Part shown: positions 1 through 6,241 of the stretch, one piece after another
How the letters are laid out: each line of letters begins with the position of its first letter
Numbering within the stretch: the first letter of the stretch is position 1
Source of the DNA: Gemmatimonadota bacterium
Lineage (GTDB): Bacteria; Gemmatimonadota; Gemmatimonadetes; Longimicrobiales; Gaopeijiaceae
Assembly (NCBI GenBank): GCA_030550695.1
Contig: JAUQOX010000108.1
Location: 1 to 9,100 of the forward strand
Length of the DNA: 9,100 nt
Reading direction: 5' to 3'
Made by a program: the position numbers and the translations under genes
The notes under the pieces: generated by a model
Told to the model about the DNA's origin: nothing
Databases searched by the model: none
The model's input: only the letters and a program-made list of their open reading frames with translations

Positions 1-835
1 AAGCCCTGAGGGCCTCCTCCGCCTGGGCAAGCTCTTGGCGATAACGTTCCGCCTGGACGCGCAATTCTCGGGCTTTGAACCCCGCCTCCCCGAGTTCGAC
101 CTCGGATTTGTATCGTCGATACTCACGCACCAACGAGTTGACTACGGCGGCCGCCAGCTCACGATCCGGATGCAGGTAGGAGACTTCCACCAGTCTCGAT
201 CCTCCATCCTGGCGGCGGACCCGCACGCCTTTGATAAGCTTCTTCACCGCCTGGTCCCGTCGAAGGACCGTCACCCTCAACCCTTTTGGCAGCGAGTCGG
301 GATGGGACGGTACGACACGAAAGCGATACCCCTCCCAGGCCACCGTGTCGCCGGCTCTCACCCTCCCCAGAAAGATGCGGTCACCCTGTCGCTTCTTGCC
401 CGAGATTTCGTAAAGCCCCTGCTCTCCAGATCTCAGTTCGATGCGCCCCTCCAACTCCGGATTCCCGCCTTGTAGAATGTCCAGCACCAGCCGCCGTAGG
501 GTTGGCGGCTTCTTGAGTTCCCACATCAAGAACAGGCTGTCCACCACAGCCTCGGCCAAGCGACGGCTCCTCAAGATCCCGATCTCGGTCTCGAGTTCAT
601 CCCGACCAAGACCCAGCACCCCCCCCCCGGGGAGTGCAGCCATTCTTCGGGCAAGGGAGGATTCCCCCGGTGGGTCCATGATCCGTAAGACGGCCTTCCC
701 CTCGTACCTAGGAACCGTGGCCATGCTCCACAGCCCGACTCCCATCACAACCGCCACGAATATGCCCGACATGAGCAGCCAGCGCTCGGCGAGGCGCCGG
801 ACGAACACCCGGAGGGTGATCACCTCCTCTTTCAC
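1..835 (-). CDS. Wzz/GNVR-type polysaccharide chain-length determinant, 3' end outside window
   Basis: This is a polysaccharide co-polymerase of the Wzz/GumC class, which sits in the inner membrane and controls chain length or couples synthesis to the export pore. The 278 visible residues start at a GTG (833-835), giving VKEEVITLRVFVRRLAERW, a typical EEEI-x-LR Wzz opening. One transmembrane helix follows (about residues 19-39). The periplasmic part has the family pattern LETEIGILRSRRLAEAVV (81-98) and, near the edge, LVEVSYLHPDRELAAAVVNS (215-234) leading into a charged coiled coil. The reading frame is still open at base 1, so the GNVR segment, the second helix and any tyrosine-kinase domain would lie outside. 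The start overlaps the wzi1 stop by 4 bp (GTGA), which suggests translational coupling. A run of ten G bases encodes Gly70-72. A GTG at 806-808 is an alternative start. The family call is firm; the exact subtype is not. Confidence 0.88.
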   Translation of the reverse strand, partial: MKEEVITLRVFVRRLAERWLLMSGIFVAVVMGVGLWSMATVPRYEGKAVLRIMDPPGESSLARRMAALPGGGVLGLGRDELETEIGILRSRRLAEAVVDSLFLMWELKKPPTLRRLVLDILQGGNPELEGRIELRSGEQGLYEISGKKRQGDRIFLGRVRAGDTVAWEGYRFRVVPSHPDSLPKGLRVTVLRRDQAVKKLIKGVRVRRQDGGSRLVEVSYLHPDRELAAAVVNSLVREYRRYKSEVELGEAGFKARELRVQAERYRQELAQAEEALRA

Positions 836-2535
836 GCCCCCCCCCTTCGAGGCACCTTTGACATGCTCAGACGAACTGTCGTATTGGCCACATCCACTCC
901 TTCTGCCCGCCCCGTGGCCGGGTCAGGTTGGAAGGTTTGGAAAAGGTAATTGATCCGGACCCCGGTCCCGACTTCGAGATTCAGCAGCCAACCCACAGAC
1001 TCCACTCCTCCCCTCACCCCCCAAAACAGCGAGACATCTTCTCGTTTGGGGGGAACCACGACCGGGAGATATTGGGCACCAGCGTCCCACCGAATCCGGC
1101 CCAGGAACCCTCCCACCTGCCAGCGGCGGTGAAGGAGGTCGAAGGCGAGCCACTGGGAAGAAGCACCCGGCCCGATGGCTGCCCCAATGACCTGGCCTCG
1201 ATGGGTGTAGCCTTGCGGTACCGCCCGCGACGAGTAGGTCGCGGGCGTCTTCCGGTGCCGCCAGGTGGAGGCGGGCTCAAGGTTGGTGATCTCGCCCTGA
1301 ACCCGGAGCCGTCGCCGCTGATCGCCCCCGCCCACCCACTGCAGCCCGACGGTATAACCCTGGGAATGCTGGGGGAACTGGAGGAAATCCCGAATCCCCC
1401 CCGGCTCCTCGAACCTAGCCCACTCGGCCCAGGCGTCGAAGCCCACATCAGGAAAGGTCCAGCGTGCGAAGAGACCGAAGATCTGGTCCTTCCCCGACCC
1501 AACCTCCGGCAAAGGAGTTCTGATTCCCCACGGATCGCCTTGAATGTCCCACGCCTTCTGTCCCGGCCGCCCTACGCTCTTGAATACGTCCAGCGCTGCC
1601 CGCCACAGCGCCGATCCATGCTCCAGTGATCCCAACACCACCCGTGCCGCTCCCAGCGTCAAGCCGGGGTCGAACGAAGGCTGGATGGTCACAGCCATGC
1701 CGTTCAAGCTTCTCAGATCGTTGTCAGGAACCTCATCGAAAAAGTCGGATTCCCGCAGGCGGCCCAAGAACCAATGCGCCTCCACCCTACCCAAGGGCGT
1801 CGACCATGGGCCACCTGTCCGCAGAAAAAGGTGAGGAAAACCCTCCGCATGATTCGAGAGGAGAATGGCATTCCGGATTCCCGGACCCCACCAGATATTT
1901 TCCGTCCCCCCTCCCAAAACCACCGGCCCGAACCGAACGGCGACGCTCGATTGCCCCGGCAGCCAGGTGGCCAACGGCCTGTCGCCGAACCGCGATGGGA
2001 GATCGAGGGATTCTGGAAGGGGGTGGAAAGAATTGGCCCAGTAGTTCCGAGGCGGCCGCCCGGCAGGGGGATAGGGAATGACCTGGAAAGGGCGATTTTC
2101 GGAGTACACCCATTCCGGGGCTGCGACCAGAATCGCAGGCCCCGCTTGCAGACGGAAGCCCAGCACACCTTGGACATTCACCCCTCTCCCAGCCCAGAGA
2201 GCGCCGTCATTGAAAGAGAAGGGGAGATCAGAGTTCCAAATCAAATGAAAGCTCGGAGCCAAGAACGTCAGGCCCCAGCGCCGGCCCTGCCGGGGCTCTT
2301 CTTCGGCCTCGAGCAGCCGAGAAGGAGTTCGGAGCAAGAAACCTCGGGTCGTCCGAAGGCCCAGAGTCTCTTCTACCCGCAGGCGATCCTCTGCGGGACT
2401 TCCCAAAAGGGTAATCCCTTGGAATCCCAGCGACTGAGACTGCACCTCCATCGGACAGAGGAGCAAGCGGCCTCCAAGGACGAGTCTCCCGAGACGCCTC
2501 AAGAATCCCTCCACGAGATCTCTCCGACCTTTCAT
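832..2535 (-). CDS. Capsule assembly Wzi-family outer-membrane barrel protein (copy 1)
   Basis: Predicted 567-residue outer-membrane beta-barrel of the Wzi family; Wzi in E. coli helps anchor capsule at the cell surface. Family-like landmarks are an N-terminal SPAEDRLRVEETLG segment (about 46-59), NDGALWAGRG (from 109), ENIWWGPG (about 212-219), EGFPHLFLR (about 231-239) and alternating aromatic/polar strands up to the C-terminus. The plus-strand neighbour shares these landmarks in the same order, so the two are paralogs. The start is uncertain. ATG 2535 gives MKGRRDLVEGFLRRLGRLVL and a poor but usable signal peptide ending near EVQSQS, with arginine inside the hydrophobic stretch. ATG 2598 would add 21 residues without a better signal or ribosome site. 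The gene overlaps wzz by 4 bp and ends in a nine-G run, so the two are probably co-transcribed. Binding to a specific polysaccharide is not deducible. Confidence 0.85.
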   Translation of the reverse strand: MKGRRDLVEGFLRRLGRLVLGGRLLLCPMEVQSQSLGFQGITLLGSPAEDRLRVEETLGLRTTRGFLLRTPSRLLEAEEEPRQGRRWGLTFLAPSFHLIWNSDLPFSFNDGALWAGRGVNVQGVLGFRLQAGPAILVAAPEWVYSENRPFQVIPYPPAGRPPRNYWANSFHPLPESLDLPSRFGDRPLATWLPGQSSVAVRFGPVVLGGGTENIWWGPGIRNAILLSNHAEGFPHLFLRTGGPWSTPLGRVEAHWFLGRLRESDFFDEVPDNDLRSLNGMAVTIQPSFDPGLTLGAARVVLGSLEHGSALWRAALDVFKSVGRPGQKAWDIQGDPWGIRTPLPEVGSGKDQIFGLFARWTFPDVGFDAWAEWARFEEPGGIRDFLQFPQHSQGYTVGLQWVGGGDQRRRLRVQGEITNLEPASTWRHRKTPATYSSRAVPQGYTHRGQVIGAAIGPGASSQWLAFDLLHRRWQVGGFLGRIRWDAGAQYLPVVVPPKREDVSLFWGVRGGVESVGWLLNLEVGTGVRINYLFQTFQPDPATGRAEGVDVANTTVRLSMSKVPRRGGA

Positions 2536-2639
2536 CTCTTGGGGCTGATCCAAACCCAGGGTGGTGATAGGGATCGGGGGGCAGAAGAGCCGCAGCATAC
2601 GAGGGTCCGGAGATCGATGAACTCCAGCCCCTGGCGCCT

Positions 2640-2700
2640 CGCCCCCTTGCTCATGTTAGGATAAATTTCCTGGAAACACAAATTCCCTTCCCTTTCGAGC
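2640..2700. promoter_or_regulatory. AT-richer divergent promoter region between the two wzi genes
   Basis: This is the only notably AT-rich patch between the divergent wzi genes, so promoters for both are expected here. On the plus strand TGTTAGGAT (2654-2662) fits an extended -10 (TGnTAnnnT) about 54 bases before the wzi2 ATG, but no good -35 lies 17 bases upstream. On the minus strand TATCCT (2663-2658) is a possible -10, again with no convincing -35. Neither hexamer pair is strong, so the region is better supported than the exact elements. No clear Shine-Dalgarno precedes the wzi2 ATG. Confidence 0.3.
2666..2676. promoter_or_regulatory. Small inverted repeat, possible operator
   Basis: TTTCC-T-GGAAA is a perfect 5-bp inverted repeat around one central base. 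It lies just downstream of the proposed extended -10 of wzi2 and upstream of the proposed minus-strand -10 of wzi1. A repressor or activator bound here could affect both genes. The repeat is short and might occur by chance; no known binding site is recognised. Confidence 0.2.
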
Positions 2701-2715
2701 CCCTCCGGTTCGACC

Positions 2716-4401
2716 ATGCCGCAATTCGGCTTTCGAGGTCCGTCCCCCTTGTGCCCCTCCCGCTGGTGGGCCCGGTGTTTGCTGGCCGCGGGCTTGGCCG
2801 GTCTTCCCCCCTCCCTCCCCGCCCAGGTCCCCTTCAGCCCTTTCCCGGAGGCCGTGGTGGTGAACTCTCAGGGGGAACGATACCTGAGGGCCCTTCAACT
2901 CCTTGGCAAGGTCCCCGCCTATCCTTGGACCCTTCGCTATTTTGTCGGAGCCGAACTACAACGCCTGGCCCCTAGCCCCCAGGGCGACCACCCTTGGCGG
3001 GACCGCCTTGCCCCGATACCCGCGGCTGCTTCCGGTCCCCAGATCGGCCCGGCGAACTGGGAAGCGCAAATCCTCTTCAACTCCGCCTTTCCGGCAGGTG
3101 AGAACGACGGAGCCCTCTGGGCAGGTCGGGGATTCACGGTTGCGGCCTCCGGGGGGGGGTGGGGGCGGTGGGGCCCTCTGTGGGCCCGTCTCGGCCCCGA
3201 GATGTTCCTGACGCAGAACGCGCCTTTTCCCCTGGCTCCGAACGGACAGGGCGGTGAAAGGGTCTGGCAAGACCCCCTCGGATCAGGCATCGACCATCCC
3301 CAGCGCTTCGGAAGCGGACCTTACGGTCGCCTAGACCTGGGGGCGACAGCCCTCAGTCTGGAGGTCACCGGCCTTGTGTTGGGACTTTCCAACGAAGCCC
3401 AGTGGTGGGGCCCGGCCCAGCACTACCCCCTGATGCTGGGCAACAACGCCGGAGGCTTTCCCCACGCCTTCCTCCAGACGGCCCGACCTTTCGATCTCCG
3501 GTTGGCCCGCCTCCACGGGCGTTTGATTTCGGGGCGTCTGGATCAGTCGAAGTACTCGCCTGTCCAGCAGGGCGAGACGAGGCGCTTCGCAGCCGCCGCA
3601 GCGGTGGTGGTGTTACCCAAGGGCCTTCCCGGCCTGGAGGTCGGAGTCCATCGTTTCAGCGAGCGGATCTGGCCCCGGGGCGGAATCGCCCTCTCCCACA
3701 TCCTGAGACCTTTTGCTACAGGGGTATCGGTGGACTATCGTACGAACGTGTGGGAGGAGAATCAGTTGGCAGGTGCCTTTTTCCGGTGGGCCCTACCCCC
3801 GGCCGGCTTCGAGTTCTATGGAGAGGTGATCCGCGAGGATTTTGCGCGTGACCTACGGCACTATATCGTCGAGCCCGACGACTTGATGGGACGGGTCTTC
3901 GGTTTCCAACGGGTGTGGGAGAGGACCGACGGGTCGGTGCTTTCCCTGCGGGGAGAAGTGGTGAGCTCCGAGGTCCACCACTCCGAACGAGGAGATAGAT
4001 TCCGGGATGGACGTCTACCCCCCCGCCCCCTTCCCCGCTACCAGCACGGTACGGTACGCCAGGGACACACCCAAAGGGGCCAGATCTTGGCCTCCCCCAC
4101 CGCCTACGGAGGCTCAGGGTGGACCCTCGGCCTGGATGTCTATTCCCAGAAGGGGCGCTGGAGCCTGGACGTTTCCCGAACGCTGCGGATGGACTGGCTC
4201 CCCGTTCCCCTCGAGCCCGACCAAAGGAATCTGGCCGATGTGATCTACACGCTCAAAGGGGAGTGGCTGCGCTTCCGGGGACGGAGCTTCTGGAGTGTGG
4301 TCTTGGCGCCGATGTGGAACCTGAACCGGAACCTCCAGAAGGGCGATGACGAGTTCAACCTCTTCACCGGGGTCCGGATCGGTGGCCTCTTGTGGCCGTG
4401 A
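2716..4401 (+). CDS. Capsule assembly Wzi-family outer-membrane barrel protein (copy 2)
   Basis: A complete 561-residue Wzi-family protein and the only clear plus-strand gene here. The N-terminus is a convincing Sec signal peptide: arginine in RWWARC, a hydrophobic core LLAAGLAGL, and likely cleavage after SLPAQ near residue 37. The mature part has NDGALWAGRG (from 130), NEAQWWGPAQ (from 226), GGFPHAFLQT (from 246) and a C-terminal half rich in amphipathic strands, such as GWTLGLDVYSQKGRWSLDV. HTQRGQI parallels YTHRGQV in copy 1. It probably forms an outer-membrane barrel involved in capsule attachment or assembly. It diverges from copy 1, and its TGA lies only 8 bp from the end of the convergent export gene, leaving no room for a separate terminator. 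A nine-G run (3151-3159) encodes a Ser-Gly-Gly-Gly-Trp turn. The ATG has no clear ribosome site upstream, so the start rests mainly on the signal peptide. Confidence 0.87.
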   Translation: MPQFGFRGPSPLCPSRWWARCLLAAGLAGLPPSLPAQVPFSPFPEAVVVNSQGERYLRALQLLGKVPAYPWTLRYFVGAELQRLAPSPQGDHPWRDRLAPIPAAASGPQIGPANWEAQILFNSAFPAGENDGALWAGRGFTVAASGGGWGRWGPLWARLGPEMFLTQNAPFPLAPNGQGGERVWQDPLGSGIDHPQRFGSGPYGRLDLGATALSLEVTGLVLGLSNEAQWWGPAQHYPLMLGNNAGGFPHAFLQTARPFDLRLARLHGRLISGRLDQSKYSPVQQGETRRFAAAAAVVVLPKGLPGLEVGVHRFSERIWPRGGIALSHILRPFATGVSVDYRTNVWEENQLAGAFFRWALPPAGFEFYGEVIREDFARDLRHYIVEPDDLMGRVFGFQRVWERTDGSVLSLRGEVVSSEVHHSERGDRFRDGRLPPRPLPRYQHGTVRQGHTQRGQILASPTAYGGSGWTLGLDVYSQKGRWSLDVSRTLRMDWLPVPLEPDQRNLADVIYTLKGEWLRFRGRSFWSVVLAPMWNLNRNLQKGDDEFNLFTGVRIGGLLWP

Positions 4402-4409
4402 TCGTTTCT

Positions 4410-5024
4410 CTACCGGCTTGCAATCGCAACCACGATGCTGGTGAGCGACAGGAGAGCCGACACCAGGAAGGTGCTGTTGCGCTCCACCCAACCCCGGCGC
4501 CCCACGAAAATTTCATCTCCTGAGCGGACATCCAGCTCCCCCAAGGCGGTCTCACCCGGCACCCGGTTCAGCACTACCCGACCGTTCCGGATCAACCTCA
4601 GGTTCTTCAGATCCCCCTGGGGACCCGCACCACCGGCCAGAGCGATAGCCCCCAGCAGGCTCAAGGTCGGATCCACCGCGTAGAGACCCGGGGCCCTGAC
4701 CTCTCCCAGGATATGCACCCTCCGGAGGGGAGTCAATCGAATGGAGGGGTTACGGAGTTCCCGACGGTACGCATCCAGAAGCTGCTCCCGAATCTCCCCC
4801 CAAGGGCGCCCTTCCACCAGGAACTCTCCCAAAAGTGGCAACACAATCTTCCCCTGGGCGTCCACATGGAAGTCACCGCTCAACCCCTCTTCCCGCCAGA
4901 TTTCGACCCGAACGACATCCCCAGGCCGCAGCACGAGGACTTGCGGATCGAGAACCCCCTGGGCGTACAGAGGAATTGCCCTCGTTCCCAGCAAGAACAC
5001 TAGCCACGAGAGCCGCACACCCAT
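4410..5024 (-). CDS. Short Wza-like polysaccharide export protein (Poly_export + SLBB)
   Basis: A 204-residue periplasmic/outer-membrane export protein of the polysaccharide biosynthesis/export family. Signal peptide: residues 1-22, cleaved after LYAQ. The Poly_export domain (about 25-100) carries LRPGDVVRVEIWREEGLSGD, the DAQGKIVLPLLGEF pattern and LRNPSIRLTPL. One SLBB domain follows (about 104-153) with VHILGEVRAPGLYAVDPTLS and AGGAGPQGDL, then LDVRSGDEIFVGRRG. The C-terminus is a hydrophobic helix (184-202, STFLVSALLSLTSIVVAIA). E. coli Wza is about 380 residues with more SLBB-like repeats, so this is a minimal version. AGGGG (5035-5031) six bases before the ATG supports this start. It follows the aminotransferase by 25 bp, so it is probably the last gene of that operon, and converges with wzi2. 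Acylation is unlikely because the signal region has no lipobox cysteine. Confidence 0.9.
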   Translation of the reverse strand: MGVRLSWLVFLLGTRAIPLYAQGVLDPQVLVLRPGDVVRVEIWREEGLSGDFHVDAQGKIVLPLLGEFLVEGRPWGEIREQLLDAYRRELRNPSIRLTPLRRVHILGEVRAPGLYAVDPTLSLLGAIALAGGAGPQGDLKNLRLIRNGRVVLNRVPGETALGELDVRSGDEIFVGRRGWVERNSTFLVSALLSLTSIVVAIASR

Positions 5025-5049
5025 TGCTCACCCCTATCCCTTCGCCCGC

Positions 5050-6222
5050 TCAAGACCGGTAGAACTCCCTCACCGCCTCCGCCACCTCCTCGATCTGCCC
5101 CTCCGTAAGCTCGGGGAACACGGGCAGACTGAGAACCTCCTCCGTGAGGGTCTCGGTAACCGGAAGGTCTCCCTTCTTCCCTCCCAGGGAGGCGAAGCAC
5201 TCCTGGAGATGGAGGCCCAACGGGTAGTAAAGCCCCGTGCCGATCCCCCTCTGCGACAGATAAGCCCGCAGCTCGTCACGGCGTTGGGCTCGGACGGTAT
5301 ATTGGTTGTACACATGGTAGTTGCCGTCCAAGACCTTGGGGGTCCGGATCTCCTCCACCCCTGCCAAGAGCTCATCGTAGAGGGCGGCGTGGCGCCGTCG
5401 GGCTTCGGCCCATCCTTCCAGATAGGGAAGTTTGGCCCGGAGAACTGCGGCCTGGAGCGCATCCAGACGGGAATTGGTCCCCACCCGCTCGTGGTGGTAC
5501 ATCTGCAGACCGCCATGGACCCGGAGTTTGCGGACGATCTCGGCCAAGCTATCGTCGAAGGTGGTCACCATCCCACCGTCCCCGAATCCCCCGAGATTCT
5601 TGGTCGGAAAGAACGAGAAGGCGCAGGCATCGCCGGCGGCGCCGGCAAAGACCCAGTCTTTGCCAACCTCTTCCGTTCCTTTGGACGAGGGGCCCGGGGC
5701 TGGTTCCGTCCCAACATCCCATTTCTGGCGCGCCCCGATGGCCTGAGCCGCATCCTCAAGCACAAAGGCCCCCCTCCTCCGCGCGAGCCGCAGGATCTCC
5801 CCCATGGGAGCCATCTGGCCGAACAGGTGGACCGGAACCACAACGCGGGTACGCTCTGTCCAGACGGCTTCAAGGCTCTCCAGTGTCACATTGAAGGTGT
5901 CGGGGTCCACATCGCAAAAAACCGGCCGAAATCCTGCATTCCAGACGGCGCCGGCCGTGGCGAAAAAAGTGAAGGCGGGAACAATGGCCTCGTCACCCGG
6001 TCGGGGGTCCAAGGCCTTGAGAGGCAGGAGAAGGGCATCCGTCCCGCTGGCCACGCCCACGGCGTGGGAAACCCCCAAGTAGGCCGAAATTTCCCTCTCC
6101 AGGCCCTCCACTTCAGGCCCAAGGATGAAGGCTTGTGCGCTGACCACCCGCTGCAGCGCCTCATCCACCACCGGCTTGATGGCCTGGTATTGGAGTTTGA
6201 GGTCCAAGAAAGGTACCGGCAT
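5050..6222 (-). CDS. DegT/DnrJ/EryC1/StrS-family nucleotide-sugar aminotransferase
   Basis: A PLP-dependent enzyme that transfers an amino group, usually from glutamate, to a keto sugar nucleotide, making an amino sugar for the surface polysaccharide. The 390 residues show the whole family pattern: PFLDLKLQYQAI at the start, the cofactor-phosphate region GTDAL (60-64), EDAAQ (156-160) with Asp157 and Gln160 for the pyridine ring, Schiff-base Lys208 in SFFPTKNLGGFGDGG, NSRLDALQAA (250-259), HVYNQY (303-308) and YYPLGLHLQ (332-340). The stretch between IGA and GDACAFSFFP is about 20 residues longer than usual. The frame stays open upstream to 6636, but that part overlaps the TPR gene and does not look like this family. 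ATG 6222 with AGGA (6233-6230) seven bases ahead is the likely start, 19 bp after the TPR stop. The substrate is unknown; WbpE-like or FdtB-like activity is possible. Confidence 0.93.
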   Translation of the reverse strand: MPVPFLDLKLQYQAIKPVVDEALQRVVSAQAFILGPEVEGLEREISAYLGVSHAVGVASGTDALLLPLKALDPRPGDEAIVPAFTFFATAGAVWNAGFRPVFCDVDPDTFNVTLESLEAVWTERTRVVVPVHLFGQMAPMGEILRLARRRGAFVLEDAAQAIGARQKWDVGTEPAPGPSSKGTEEVGKDWVFAGAAGDACAFSFFPTKNLGGFGDGGMVTTFDDSLAEIVRKLRVHGGLQMYHHERVGTNSRLDALQAAVLRAKLPYLEGWAEARRRHAALYDELLAGVEEIRTPKVLDGNYHVYNQYTVRAQRRDELRAYLSQRGIGTGLYYPLGLHLQECFASLGGKKGDLPVTETLTEEVLSLPVFPELTEGQIEEVAEAVREFYRS

Positions 6223-6229
6223 AAGCGCA

Positions 6230-6233
6230 TCCT
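6230..6233 (-). promoter_or_regulatory. Ribosome binding site of the aminotransferase gene
   Basis: AGGA lies seven bases before the ATG at 6222. It supports that start over the long upstream extension of the frame, which would run through the preceding TPR gene. Confidence 0.55.
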
Positions 6234-6241
6234 GGGTTGGA

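Larger units (their letters stand above)
2532..2717 (-). other. Possible 61-codon leader reading frame before wzi1 (doubtful)
   Basis: A short open frame begins at an ATG that overlaps the wzi2 start codon on the other strand (palindromic CATG at 2715-2718). It ends in a TGA that overlaps the ATG at 2535 of wzi1 as ATGA. The product, which begins MVEPEGLEREGNLCFQEIYP, has no recognisable domain, signal peptide or strong ribosome site. A second ATG lies at 2655. The 4-bp overlap with the wzi1 start is the only reason to list it: it could act as a coupled leader, or be chance in GC-rich DNA. I favour chance. Confidence 0.15.

Noticed and set aside
35..475. Plus-strand open frame of 146 codons at the left edge
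   Set aside because: It is antisense to the Wzz-type gene, which reads through with a membrane helix and family motifs.
1774..2664. Plus-strand open frame of 296 codons
   Set aside because: It is antisense to wzi1, whose Wzi landmarks are clear; its product is low in hydrophobic structure.
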